The notes under the pieces: model-generated
What the model saw: only the letters and a program-made list of their open reading frames with translations
Databases searched by the model: none
What the model was told of the DNA's origin: nothing
Translations under genes and position numbers: made by a program
NCBI GenBank assembly: GCA_025991245.1
Contig: BQMJ01000011.1
Location: 234,689 to 298,688, forward strand
Direction: 5' to 3'
Source of the DNA: Galdieria partita
Taxonomy: Eukaryota; Rhodophyta; Bangiophyceae; Galdieriales; Galdieriaceae
Length of the DNA stretch: 64,000 nucleotides
In this document: in pieces, positions 11,601-21,640 of the stretch
How positions within the stretch are numbered: the stretch's first letter is position 1
Layout of the letters: each line of letters begins with the position of its first letter

Positions 11601-12701
11601 TCCTACGAATTTTCTCAGTTAGCGGTACAAGTTTTGTTCCAATACAAACAGAAATTTCCGCAAGTGTTTGAAATTCTTGAAAGTTATGATAATCTTCATG
11701 ACACCTCCTTTCAGACTTCAGGCTCGAAATACATCGATATGGGTGCAGATAGTGAAATTTTGATACCTCGTATCAAGGAATGGCTGCATTCTCTTGAAAT
11801 TGCCAAGCTACCTCTTTTACATAGCAGCAGTGAAGTGATGTCCAAGGAGGAGATTGCGAATGTAGAACAAAAGCTAAAACGTGATCACATACAGACGCAG
11901 AGTGGAGAGTTTTTAGTGGTTCCTAGAGAACTTTTGCTTTTTGGAGATGAACATGAGAAACAACGTAATAAGACCAATCTTGCCTGTATACAGAGGTTGA
12001 AAGAGAATGTTTGTTTAAGAGACAGAGTGGTAAATATTTCGGCTACTGGACCTGTGCCTTTTGGGTTTCAAGGTACTGTGGTTGGCATACATGGAACAGA
12101 ATTGGAGGTTGTATTTGATGAACCCTTTCCTGCAGGTACTGATCTTCATCATCGATGTCCAGCATATCGTGGAAAGATGCTCAGTAGAAATACTGTGTTG
12201 AAGTTGCATAGCAGCAAGATATCTCCTTTGAAGAACCGTTCACGAGACTTGTTGTCATTTTCCAAAGAATCTTCTCGTTCTGGTCATGGCATTATGTTGA
12301 ATAGCCATCAACGTTCAAAGAGAATAATGAATGTTCAGACTCCTAGAAAGCCACTTTTCTTGAATGTTTCCAAACCAAGGAAACCGTTTCGAGCAGACTC
12401 ATTGGTTGAAAATGACTCTCAGCTGACAAATGATTTATCAAAACTTTGCTTGAACGATAATTCAGTTCAGAATGGATTCGAAATGAGAGAGAAAGATGTT
12501 TGCACAAAGGAGATGACAGCTCCAGATATTTCAGACCCTGTCAAGATTTGGGAAAAACTACAAGAAAAGGAATGTCAAGTAGTCCAGCCCAAGTTGAATC
12601 CAAAATCACAAGAATATAGAAAGTTCTATCAACGGGTCTACAAGTGGAGGCCTGTTCAACAACAGACGATGCAAATGAAGGAATCAAAGAATTGCTCATA
12701 A
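8624..12701 (+). CDS. XRN1: 5'-3' exoribonuclease 1
   Basis: Two exons, 8624-9919 and 9972-12701, with a 52-nt intron; 1341 residues. The acceptor at 9970-9971 is fixed by the conserved SYYRDKLHID that results from splicing. A later AG also exists but breaks the frame. The catalytic core holds the XRN signatures: MGVPKFYRW, LDANGILHNC, GVAPRAKMNQQR, NAPGEGEHKI, YGLDADLIML and VGNDFLPQLP. These supply the acidic metal ligands and the monophosphate pocket. The C-terminal half matches the XRN1 PAZ/Tudor, KOW and SH3-like part, and the tail is basic and low in conservation. Length and the C-terminal domains point to cytoplasmic XRN1 (mRNA decay after decapping) rather than nuclear XRN2/Rat1. Confidence 0.96.
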
Positions 12702-12727
12702 CGAAATTGTTCAAGTGTGTGATTGTC

Positions 12728-13318
12728 ATGTCTTTCAATCCTTATGAAGAGGATACGTTGGAGACTGGTCCAAGTACGGACAATACTATGTTAGCTAGTA
12801 AGTTATTGAAATAAAGACAATTATTTTGATATGACAGCAAAATATTGAAACTAGATTCGGGGAGGAATGTCACCTTTTTTGGTTCTTCCACTTGGGAAGA
12901 CGAGTTCCGACAGTTACCACCTGAAGGAGAGCGTCTACAACAATGGAGAGCAGAACAACCTCAAAGGATAGAAGAAAAGAGGAGAGCAGAAGAAACGAAA
13001 AGGGGAGAACTTCGTGAAACAGCTTCCAAATATATTTCCGAATTTTTTGAGAAGAGAGCCCAAGACATAAGTAGAAGAAAGGAAGAAAATCGGGCAAAAG
13101 ATAAGGATTGTTACAAAGACCAATTTATAGATAAAGAAGACGAAGAAGTGGAGCCTGCAGAAGCTTTTGATTATGTGTTACACGGAAAAGGTCCACGTTT
13201 ATCTGCACGAACAGAGTCTATTTATGATTCGAGTACAGGTAAAACCAGAACTCAAAAGGAGTTGAAGAGAATGCGTGAATCCATGCAGAGCTATAAACAA
13301 AATGTTGTTAGTGAATAG
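12728..13318 (+). CDS. Clathrin light chain-like protein
   Basis: Two exons, 12728-12797 and 12855-13318, with a 57-nt intron; 177 residues. The acceptor at 12853-12854 is the one that keeps frame; a nearer CAG at 12838-12840 does not. The protein has an acidic N-terminus (MSFNPYEEDTLETG), then a long charged helix (WRAEQPQRIEEKRRAEETKR, then FFEKRAQDISRRKEENR). That is the order and residue pattern of the clathrin light-chain region that binds the heavy-chain hub. It ends in a basic segment with ELKRMRESMQSYK. Length suits the family. The light-chain call rests on helical pattern rather than invariant residues, so other coiled-coil proteins are possible. It begins only 26 bp after the XRN1 stop codon on the same strand. 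Confidence 0.6.
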
Positions 13319-13397
13319 TGAAAAAACAAATAAAACTGGAAGTTGTTTCGTCAAAGAAAGTTTTTTGCCAAGCTTTTTCTTGTGCTTGTAGGTAATC

Positions 13398-13415
13398 ATA
13401 TATATATATATATAT
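13398..13415. repeat. AT dinucleotide tract
   Basis: Nine consecutive AT dinucleotides lie in the short spacer between the clathrin-light-chain-like gene and eL42. They may affect melting or nucleosome placement at the eL42 promoter; no other role is visible. Confidence 0.8.
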
Positions 13416-13546
13416 GAGAGTTATTCCATATGTACAATATCGCTGCAATTATTGAATAACAAACTGAGAGAGCATTCAAGCTTGCGATCCCACCAAAGAG
13501 CGTCGACGCAAGCCATTCCATTCTTCGTAAATAAAAACTTTGAGAA

Positions 13547-13968
13547 ATGGTAAGTTGATATGGGAAGATAAAGCGTACGATGAAAATACTTACAAACATA
13601 GGTCATTGTTCCCAAGACTCGACGTACTTTTTGTCCAGGAAAGTGCCGAAAGCACACTTTACACAAAGTATCGCAATATAAGAAAGGAAAAGATTCGCTT
13701 TTTGCTCAAGGAAAAAGAAGATATGATCGAAAACAAAAAGGTTATGGTGGTCAAACAAAGCCAATATTTCGGAAAAAGGTTTGTTCAAACCTTCAAAACT
13801 TGGAAAAAGTTCTCACAGAGAGTATGATAATAGGCAAAAACGACCAAGAAGATAGTGTTACGATTGGAGTGTGTTGATTGTCATCGTAAGACACAGCATA
13901 CCTTGAAACGTTGTAAACACTTTGAATTGGGTGACCAAAAGAAAGTTCGAGGTGGTGTTACTTTTTAA
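13547..13968 (+). CDS. RPL44: 60S ribosomal protein eL42 (L44/L36a)
   Basis: Three exons: 13547-13549 (the ATG alone), 13602-13778 and 13834-13968, with introns of 52 and 55 nt. The first intron directly follows the start codon, a common design in ribosomal protein genes. The second has a GTTTGT donor. The 104-residue product begins [12 protein letters not shown] and continues with [20 protein letters not shown] and [11 protein letters not shown], almost invariant in eL42. The two zinc-ribbon pairs are close to canonical: CPGKC near the start, and CVDC and the final RCKHF toward the end. The protein lies near the E site of the large subunit. The gene converges with uL2m, about 140 bp between stops. 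Confidence 0.97.
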
Positions 13969-14107
13969 ATAAAACTTTGTTTTATGCGAGTTGCTTCCAA
14001 AGAATAGCAAAGATGCCCATAGAACAATTATGCTTAGTTTATGCGTGGAAAACTAATACGAAGAATGTTCAGTTGCCACAGATGTATCATCAACAGAATC
14101 GAAATAC

Positions 14108-15130
14108 TTACGGATATGTGGACGGTCTTCTTTCTATTATAAACGGATTCTTTTTACTTCTTCGTCTAGTCTTATAACCACATTTGGTCGGCTTTCCCCA
14201 AGCTGAAACCGAAGGCCTACCACCCGAAGTTCTACCTTCTCCACCTCCGTGAGGATGATCGACTGGATTCATAGCAACTCCTCGAACATGAGGTCTTCTT
14301 CCTTTTTCTCTCATGCGACCGGCACTACCGAGTTTCTCATTTTTATGTTCTGGATTGGAAACTTTTCCAATGGTTGCCATGCAATCTAAAGGCACTTTTC
14401 GAAGTTCTTTACTGGCAAGACGTAAAACTGCCACATTATCTTCTGGATGGGTGGTCACTATCTTCGCATAAGTACCTGCAGCTCTACAAAGTATTCCGCC
14501 ATCTCCAGAATGCGTTTCAATATTATGTACAAAAATGCCTGCCGGAAGATATTTCAATAGTGTCGCATTTCCAGGCTTTATATCAACCGGTTGTTGTCTA
14601 TTTGAAGTTATTTCCGCTCCTATAGAAAGACCTTGTGGGCATATAATATAGGATTGTTGTCCTTCTAGAGGATGGGCTTGTCCATCGGAAGAATAGTGTT
14701 GTAGAAGAGCAACAAAACCGGTTCGGTAAGGATCATACTCTATGCGCTGGACAACAGATCTCATTCCTTCATAAAGAGTACGTTTGAAATCTATCAATCG
14801 ATAGAGACCACGAAAACCACCTCCTCTATGTCGAACACAGATATGACCGGAACTATCTCTTCCGCCTGTACGAGGTATATAGTACGCAAGTTCCTTTACT
14901 GGTGGTCCTGTATAAACTAATGAGAGATCAACCAAGTAACATTCTCTTCTAGCTGGAGTAATTGGTTTCAACTTGATGATGGAAGGTCTTGTTGGATCAG
15001 TTGACTTGGGAGTCACAGTTGTGGTTCCGGACGAAAACTGCTTTACCCACTGTTCTTGAAGAGTAAACTGTGTCCAACGATTGTAGTTACGAGACCCAAA
15101 AGTTCTTGAAGAAAGAGTGGACTTCCACAT
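14108..15130 (-). CDS. Mitochondrial ribosomal protein uL2m
   Basis: Intronless gene of 340 residues starting at the ATG at 15128-15130. About 65 N-terminal residues are basic and Ser/Thr-rich (MWKSTLSSRTFGSRNYNRW), fitting a mitochondrial presequence. The OB-fold part follows (GRDSSGHICVRHRGGG). The C-terminal SH3-like part includes the peptidyl-transferase loop with GVAMNPVDHPHGGGEGRTSG and the end GYKTRRRSKKNPFIIERR. These features give bacterial-type uL2. Plastid uL2 is usually plastid-encoded in red algae, so a nuclear copy with a presequence is best read as mitochondrial. That compartment is inferred. Confidence 0.92.
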   Translation of the reverse strand: MWKSTLSSRTFGSRNYNRWTQFTLQEQWVKQFSSGTTTVTPKSTDPTRPSIIKLKPITPARRECYLVDLSLVYTGPPVKELAYYIPRTGGRDSSGHICVRHRGGGFRGLYRLIDFKRTLYEGMRSVVQRIEYDPYRTGFVALLQHYSSDGQAHPLEGQQSYIICPQGLSIGAEITSNRQQPVDIKPGNATLLKYLPAGIFVHNIETHSGDGGILCRAAGTYAKIVTTHPEDNVAVLRLASKELRKVPLDCMATIGKVSNPEHKNEKLGSAGRMREKGRRPHVRGVAMNPVDHPHGGGEGRTSGGRPSVSAWGKPTKCGYKTRRRSKKNPFIIERRPSTYP

Positions 15131-15263
15131 TTTCTCAAAAAAAGATACACTTTTGATATTCTTTCAACTCCACATACACCGTTCGACGTTCGAAACAAAC
15201 ATTCTCATTCAGATCAATTCTTTCACAATGACCTATCAAAATAGGCTAAAGTTCCTTTTATAG

Positions 15264-15815
15264 TCACTTAACATACAATATTCCAGCTACATAACTAAAT
15301 AACGCATCCACCAGATATATAAACGCTCCTACCACAGAAATACCCACAGAAAGGACTACAAGTTCCTGAAGAGCTTGCTTTAAAGTAGGCCACTCTACTT
15401 GTTTTAATTCCTCCCACAATTCTCCCATAAACTGTCGAAAACTTGTGGGTTTTTCTTCTTCATCATCTTCCAAGCTCTCCCCTCTGTTTAGATAACTGTT
15501 CGACAAAGACTCTAGCGTGGAATTCTGCACACGAGAACTTTCTACAGTACTATCCAATAAAGATGGTTTCTTGACAGATGAAAGTGAGTCATTTGTCAAA
15601 TCCTTAGTTCCATTCAGAGACGACGGGCTTTCTTTATCCTTTGATAATAACCAAAATGAAACAGCTCCATAACCCTGTTTCCTCTTCCAACAGAACTCGT
15701 GTAAACGAAGTATACTACTAGATTCAATCAAGTGTGGTCTTTTCTCAATAAAGCAACAAGTACGGTGACATGATCTGCAGCCAACTGAAAACACTTGACA
15801 GTTGCTTAAAAACAT
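15264..15815 (-). CDS. secE: SecE, plastid preprotein translocase subunit (nuclear-encoded)
   Basis: Intronless frame of 183 residues. I start at the ATG at 15813-15815 (MFLSNCQVFSVG); the frame continues upstream but only to a TTG. The N-terminal two-thirds is weakly conserved, with a cysteine-rich stretch (GCRSCHRTCC) and acidic Ser-rich linker, consistent with a transit peptide plus spacer. The SecE core is at the C-terminus: an amphipathic helix with FMGELWEELKQVEWPTLKQA, then one membrane segment (VVLSVGISVVGAFIYLVDAL). The W(P/K)T hinge motif and single TM are diagnostic. SecE clamps SecY in thylakoid or inner-envelope translocation. The ATG is 77 bp from that of the divergent DnaJ gene. 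Confidence 0.88.
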   Translation of the reverse strand: MFLSNCQVFSVGCRSCHRTCCFIEKRPHLIESSSILRLHEFCWKRKQGYGAVSFWLLSKDKESPSSLNGTKDLTNDSLSSVKKPSLLDSTVESSRVQNSTLESLSNSYLNRGESLEDDEEEKPTSFRQFMGELWEELKQVEWPTLKQALQELVVLSVGISVVGAFIYLVDALFSYVAGILYVK

Positions 15816-15892
15816 GATCAACCGGAATTTGTTAAACGTGGATTGGCTGTGTTGAAGGGCTTTTTGGTTGACTTGAAAATTTATCGTTGAAA

Positions 15893-17056
15893 ATGGAGCT
15901 TTCAGAGAATTATCAACAAGCGAAAAGATGCTTGGAACGTTCAAGACAGTATATTTTGGAACGTAATGAAACCGCGGCCAGGAAATTTTTGGAAAAGGCT
16001 AAGAGGCTTTGTCCTGGTCTAAAGGAGATTAAACAAGTAGAAAGGGAGTTTGGTGAAATTTTGACAAAAAAGACTTCATCTGAAGAGAATAAGAAGAAAA
16101 CAGAGAAAGGACATCCCGAAACTTGTAATGGAGTTGATAATGAAAGACGCAGAGAAGCAACGGAGGAACAGACAACCTTGGTAGAGCATATCAAACGACA
16201 AAATAACTATTACAAAATATTGAACATCAAGGAGGATGCAAGCATGGAGGATATCAAAAGAAGTTTTCGTAAGTTGGCAGTGAAGTTACATCCAGATAAG
16301 AACCCTTGTCCTGGAGCAGAAGAAGCCTTCAAGAAGGCAGCCAAAGCTTTTCAAGCACTATCTGATCCTGTGAGAAGAGCGGAATATGATCGTAGTGGAG
16401 TTGATACTGGAGAACAACGTGCGATTCTACGACGTAGGACAAGTAGCCGACAAGGAGCTCCAAGTGCATTCTTTTTTGATCCCTTTACAGGAACATTTCG
16501 AGAGCGACCTTTTTCTGGTTTTCATCATACCCATTTTTATACTTCTGAAGATTTTTTATTTCAGTTTTTTAGAAACTTTCATGCGTCCAGTGCCTTTGAA
16601 CAAGAGCATTCATTTGGTTCTCGTAGTTCCAGAGGAATACCACAAACATTTTTTGGAAAAATATTTTTGATGCTTTCGAATATTTGGCCAGTGTTGTTGA
16701 TTTTATTATTTGCCTATTTTTCAGTTCCTTCTGCACCAGCATTTCAACTTTATCCAGATTCCAGATATTCAATCGAAAGAAGTACAGCCCATGCGGGTGT
16801 AGTGTACTATGTAAAGCCGTCTTTACAATGGGACTCGTTAACACCCAATGAGCTTCTCAAGTTGGAACGGGAAGTGGAACGTTCAAAGCTAAAAGAACTA
16901 TCGGAAAAGTGCGCGATTGAACGTCAACGTTATCTTGAAAAGAATTTGCCACTATTTCATACGGAGAATCATCGTAGAAAACTCTTGCAAGATTTCAATT
17001 CTTCAAACTGCTATCTTTTTGAACATCTATATGGTATACTTGTGATGTATGGATAG
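15893..17056 (+). CDS. ER-membrane DnaJ (DNAJB12/14-like)
   Basis: Intronless, 387 residues from the ATG at 15893-15895. Residues 1-50 form a helical MIT-like bundle (AKRCLERSRQYI, AARKFLEKAKRLCP), as in DNAJB12/14. A charged linker follows, then the J domain at about 105-167 with HPD at 133-135 (KLHPDKNPCPGAEEAF). Next are a Phe/Gly-rich segment and one membrane span at about 255-276 (FLMLSNIWPVLLILLFAYFS). The C-terminal domain corresponds to DUF1977. This order is that of ER tail-domain J proteins that recruit cytosolic Hsp70 to membrane protein quality control. The J domain faces the cytosol in that family. Confidence 0.93.
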   Translation: MELSENYQQAKRCLERSRQYILERNETAARKFLEKAKRLCPGLKEIKQVEREFGEILTKKTSSEENKKKTEKGHPETCNGVDNERRREATEEQTTLVEHIKRQNNYYKILNIKEDASMEDIKRSFRKLAVKLHPDKNPCPGAEEAFKKAAKAFQALSDPVRRAEYDRSGVDTGEQRAILRRRTSSRQGAPSAFFFDPFTGTFRERPFSGFHHTHFYTSEDFLFQFFRNFHASSAFEQEHSFGSRSSRGIPQTFFGKIFLMLSNIWPVLLILLFAYFSVPSAPAFQLYPDSRYSIERSTAHAGVVYYVKPSLQWDSLTPNELLKLEREVERSKLKELSEKCAIERQRYLEKNLPLFHTENHRRKLLQDFNSSNCYLFEHLYGILVMYG

Positions 17057-17367
17057 AGAAGACAAGCTTCGTTGTCTTATTTTACGTAAGGAAGAATTCG
17101 TAACTTTTGTTATGTACAACCTAAATAACTTTAAGTATCCTATGGTAGGGATAACAGTATGAAAAGGCCTAGACACGATAGAAGGGAGTTTTAGAAAGTA
17201 GTTTCCACTCCAATTCCTTATTCTCTGGTTTTGCTTGATAACGGAAATCAGGTTTTTGCAATGATTTGTATAAATAACTTCATGAAATGTATTATCAGAG
17301 TTGTATGAATGGTTGGAGATAATAATATTTGAAAGACATTCCATCCAACATTTCTCGATTCCTATTT
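17057..17367. other. Intergenic spacer
   Basis: About 310 bp between two plus-strand genes: the DnaJ 3' end and the promoter of the phosphatidyltransferase gene. I see no additional feature. Confidence 0.5.
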
Positions 17368-18139
17368 ATGATTCATAGAGATTCGCCAACGATAGAGTTG
17401 AAGATGACTTTGGACACCTTTCTTCGGAAGCGGAAAGAAGATATACTGAAACCTTTTGTAAAATTTTGTCCTTTTCATCCTATTCTCATAACTATTTTTT
17501 CATTTATTACTGGCCTGTTTTGTATTGTTTTTTGTTTCTATCAGTAAGTATGAAGATACCAGAGGAAGTAGCTTTTGATACAATAGCGTTTCAATAATAA
17601 AGGTTTCAGATTTTGGCCTTGCTCAGTTGGTTTATGAATCGTTTTTTAGACGGTTTAGATGGTGTTGTTGCTAGAGTACGAAAGCAAGAGAGTGCTTTGG
17701 GTGCATATGTAGACATATTGTCCGATTTCACGGTAACGGATTGAGCTCAGGTTTTCAAAAGTGTCTTTTACAAAGTATGAAGTAGATATATGGTTGGATT
17801 CCTATATCACTAGCTTGTGAGGCTACTTGGGAGAATCAGACTAGTAACTCACTATGGCTTCTATTAGCCATCCTGGAATCCCTTTATTTCGTCAATTCTG
17901 CTTCTTTATTCTATTTAGCTGCAATACTAGAACAACGACAAACCGGCAAGTTGAAAACAAACGAAATGACACATATTACAATGTGCGAAGCTCTTGTAGG
18001 CGGAACAGAAACTTTTGTGTTTTATTCCTTGATGATAGCGTTACCTTGTTTTTACTTGCCTTTTCTGTTCCTCTTGTTTGCTTTATTAGTGTTTTTCACT
18101 ATCATACAACGACTTTGGTGGGCTGTTCATATGCTTTGA
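17368..18139 (+). CDS. CDP-alcohol phosphatidyltransferase
   Basis: Three exons: 17368-17543, 17603-17732, 17786-18139, with introns of 59 and 53 nt; 219 residues. An alternative ATG lies at 17404. The full CDP-alcohol phosphotransferase motif D75xxDGxxAR(x8)GxxxDxxxD100 is present in the second exon (LDGLDGVVARVRKQESALGA, then DILSD), with all four aspartates. Hydrophobic segments lie on both sides, six in all or nearly so. The enzyme transfers a phosphoalcohol from CDP-alcohol to an acceptor at a membrane, making a phospholipid. Which one (phosphatidylglycerol-P, PI, PS or cardiolipin type) is not clear from the motif. The short length is like bacterial PgsA-type enzymes. Confidence 0.88.
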
Positions 18140-18180
18140 AATTTTTCTATTGTTTCCATCTTATGTTGAAATTGTGAAGA

Positions 18181-19077
18181 ATGATGAGTGTTTTTGTTGA
18201 TAATCAACAGCTTTTATGGCACTTGGTTCAAAGGAAAGAAAGGATATCTAGTATTATGAAAACTCGAAGCTGGAAAATGCAAAATAGTAAGCAACCAGGA
18301 AAATATCCTTTTGAAGACGAGTGGAGAGGTATGTATTCTCCCAATATTTGAAACTGGACCAGCTGTTGATGGGTTGTTTTTGTATAGAAAAGTTGAAAAG
18401 GAAGTTAAAACAAGAAAAAATTGTGAGACAAGTTATGTCACAAGTAGAAGAGCTAAGGTTAAGAGAAAGTTTGGATGGTTATATTGAGAGTGAATTGCAA
18501 CACATTCGAAACCATATAAGTGATAATTTCCGCTATCACCGACCACAGATTATGAACAAGGGTATTGAAACTGCTAAAGTGTGTTGAACTTCATTGTAAT
18601 TCATACTGTCTTTCTCAAGTTTTATTAGCGGGTTAGTGGCCACTCTGTTGCCTCTTGGAACAAACAGTTTTTACAGCTATTCGAAGCGTCCAACAGTATG
18701 AAAAAGGATATTGCGGAAGATAATCGTAAACTCAGTATTTTGGTTTTGAAGTACAAGAAACGTAAAGCGAAAGCTCGTTCGTCCATACAAGATATTGTTA
18801 CTTCAAAAGGTAAGCTGATAAGTTAGAGTTGGTTCAGTAAATAGAGTTGATAACTGTTCCTTTTGCAGAGTCTTCATTGAGTGGCACGAGTGAAGTTTGT
18901 TATCCAGTTGGTATGCCACCTTGGAAAGTAGTTATTTTATTAGCTTTGTTTGGTTTTGCTGGTTCTCAATTATTTCTATATTTTACTTTTCATATCGAAC
19001 CCTCTGTTCATTCGTTGATAACTGCAATGAGTGTCTGTTGCCTTGTTTCCTTTACATTGAAACAAGCCAATCAGTAA
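18181..19077 (+). CDS. Unknown coiled-coil protein with C-terminal membrane segments
   Basis: Four exons: 18181-18328, 18388-18578, 18629-18809, 18869-19077, with introns of 50-60 nt; 242 residues. I do not recognise the family. Residues 1-175 are charged and helical (EKLKRKLKQEKIVRQVMSQ and a Lys/Arg-rich KYKKRKAKAR segment), with no cysteine pattern or catalytic motif. The last exon has two hydrophobic stretches (WKVVILLALFGFAGSQLFLY and SLITAMSVCCLVSFTL), so the protein is probably anchored at its C-terminus with the coiled coil in the cytosol. This is the general plan of tethers and SNARE-like proteins, but no SNARE heptad layer was seen. It follows the phosphatidyltransferase by only 41 bp on the same strand. 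Confidence 0.75.
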
Positions 19078-19226
19078 CTATTTCGTCGAAAGATCGAGAA
19101 CTGAAAGGCTTCACGAAACCACAAGTTAATACCTAAAGACTTGCATGATCTATACAGCTATTGTTTTGTAAATAAAGATATAACAGATGTAGTATTCATT
19201 ACTTTCTTAGAAAATAGATATTATTT

Positions 19227-19460
19227 CTTTATCCAAAACCAACTACAAACTATGCAAAGCTCTTTCTTCTTATGAGTGGCCAAACTCTGTTTTCATTTTG
19301 GTTACTTTAGACTGTGAGCAGTCTCTCCATATTGCTGGTTTTAGTTTGGTACTATGCGAAGATACAATGCGAATTTGTTCCAGTGAGACTATAACAGACC
19401 CAACTCAACGATAAAATTTTATAATTTTCTAAACTAGACAGACAGTTACTATAAAGAAGA
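19227..19460 (-). pseudogene. Decayed copy of the last exon of the RsuA/RluB gene
   Basis: This stretch is similar along its length to 22648-22900: the last exon, the intron before it and some downstream sequence of the intact pseudouridine synthase. On the minus strand the coding part still reads recognisably (VSLEQIRI, then LKPAIWRD, against VLSLERIRF and LKPGKWRD in the gene). It has lost the conserved serine/leucine stretch and runs into a premature stop. No upstream exons are found beside it. It has the same orientation as the intact gene and lies on the other side of the sugar porter, so it is a truncated tandem duplicate. Confidence 0.8.
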
Positions 19461-19983
19461 TTTTATTCTATTGCTTATTTATGGCTTTGTTGGACAATGG
19501 AAACTGTATCAGACAAACTTCAAAGTGGGTATAGTATCAAACCCAGGGCAGTTTTTTTAATAAGAAAAAGGTAAAAGTATCTGGAGCATGGGTATTGCTT
19601 CGTACCTCTGCTATTCCTCATTTTTGCAAACCCTTTACCAAGAAGTAATGTCCTTAGCTAATGCCTTTGTGAGTTTTCACTATATCCTCTGCAATTTCTT
19701 CTGCAATTAATGTTCCCTTGTCTCAGGATTAGATACATGTGCTCCTTGTAAATTCAAGCGTATCCCAACTATAGTCTTATGTTTGAAGGAAATAAATTGG
19801 AAATAGATTAGTGATTTGTCCCATATTGATTAGGGACACCTGATTGGTCTAGTCAAATGGACATCACCAAGAAAGGAGAGCATTTAAACTCCTTCATTTC
19901 AGGACCAATGGAATCTTTGCCAGGATCTCATTCATTAATCAGTGAGATGAAATGACGCTTTGTCTATCAACATTCTTTTTTTG

Positions 19984-21640
19984 ATGGAGAACACTCTAGT
20001 TGCGAATCATTCTGTCCTGGAAGACGTACAAGAAGAAAAGCTAAGCAACGTTGATGCAGATGTATTACTTGAGGAGCAATGGAAACAACAAATTCAAGAA
20101 TTTGAGAGCCAAATAGGAGGAAAGGCCCTCTCAAAGCAGCTCATACAGCCTAAATATTATCCCTTTATATTGGGTACTCTCGCTTCCATGACTGGAATGC
20201 TTTTAGGTTTAGATATGAGTACTATTAGTGGAGCTAATCTTTTCATGCCTGAAGATCTTGAATTAACTACGAAGCAGTTTTCACTTGTTTCCTCTGGTGC
20301 TGCATTGGGAGCCATACCTGGAGCTATATTGTGAGTATCTTTTCAACTGGAAGCAGGACTGAAGAATACCAATGTACTTTAGGTTGACTCCTATCAATGA
20401 ATGGATTGGAAGAAAATATGCTCTAGTGGTTTGTTGTTTGATTTTTACAGTAGGAGCTATTTTAGAAGCAGCTGCACATTCATATCGAATAATGATTGCG
20501 GGTCGTATATTAGTTGGTGTAGGGATAGGACTATCATCTACAGCTCCTGTCTATGTTTCGGAGTCGGTAAAGAAAGAAATTCGGGGAAAGTTAGTAGTCC
20601 TGTTCCAGTTCAATATTACAGTAGGGGAGGTCATTGGGTATGTTGTTGCTGCCATATTCGTCAATGTGCCTGGAAATTGGGGGTTTATGTTGGGTTCCTC
20701 TTTGCTATGGTCCACTCTTCTCTTATTGTTTATACTTTTCCTTCCTGAGAGTCCCAGATGGCTTATGAAAAAGGGTAAGAAAATGGAAAGCTATTTAGTA
20801 TGGAAACGAATTCGCAGCTTCGATAATGAAGAAAGCATTACTGAATTTTTTGAGATGGAGAACGCTGTATCGGAAGAGAAGAGGTTAGCAGAAGCTCGAC
20901 CATTTTATTGGTTGGATATTGTAAAAGTCCCTCGATCTGCTCGAGCGTTTATCGTTGCGAATACCCTTGCTGGTATAGTTCAGTTAGATGGCATCAATTC
21001 AGTTGTGTATTATATTGGTGTCCTTTTTAAGGAGCTTGGTTTCAGTGCAGAAAAGTCTGTTTACATGAGTTTGGTTGGAGGCGGCAGTTTAATGTTAGGA
21101 ACTATTCCAGCAATCTTATTACTTGATAAATGGGGACGTCGTATGGTTGGTATTGTTCCCAGTATTGTAGTCTTCTTTGGATGCATTATCATTGGCTGTT
21201 CATTTCTCGCTAACAACACAAAAACATATGAAGGAGTTTACATTTGGGGTCTCATTACTTATGAACTATTTTCAGGCAGTTTCCAGTCCCTTCCTTGGTT
21301 GACCTTTGCAGAAGTATATCCCACATATTTACGCAGTTTTGGAATGACAGTAGCGGATGCCTTCATTTATCTCTCGGCATTCACAGTTACTTACAACTTT
21401 ACCGGTATGCGAAATGCAATGACAAATACTGGTCTCTTTGTTGGCTTCTATGGTGGCATATCACTGTTTGGAGTGGTTTTTATTATACTGTTTCTTCCGG
21501 AACTGAAAGGAAAGACACTAGAGGAAGTGGATGCCATTTTCTCTCAGCCGCTGACAGAAATTGCTCGACAAAACCTAGATAGTTCTATAAATACTATGAG
21601 ACATATATTTTCAGGTAGATGGAAGAAAGTAGTTGAATAG
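19984..21640 (+). CDS. Sugar porter (MFS), complete
   Basis: Two exons, 19984-20330 and 20383-21640, with a 52-nt intron in codon phase 2; 534 residues. The start is the ATG at 19984 (MENTLVANH); the upstream extension of the frame starts only at TTG. Sugar-porter signatures are in order: TM1 with LGLDMSTISGA, the loop INEWIGRKYA, GRILVGVGIG in TM4, LPESPRWLMKKGKK after TM6, QLDGINSVVYY in TM7, DKWGRRM after TM8 and LPELKGKTLEEVD after TM12. Twelve membrane segments are expected. It is a paralogue of the partial porter at the left edge, with the same intron site. Proton-coupled sugar or polyol uptake at the plasma membrane is likely; such porters are numerous in heterotrophic cyanidiophytes. 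The gene lies between the intact and the decayed copy of the RluB terminal exon. Confidence 0.94.
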
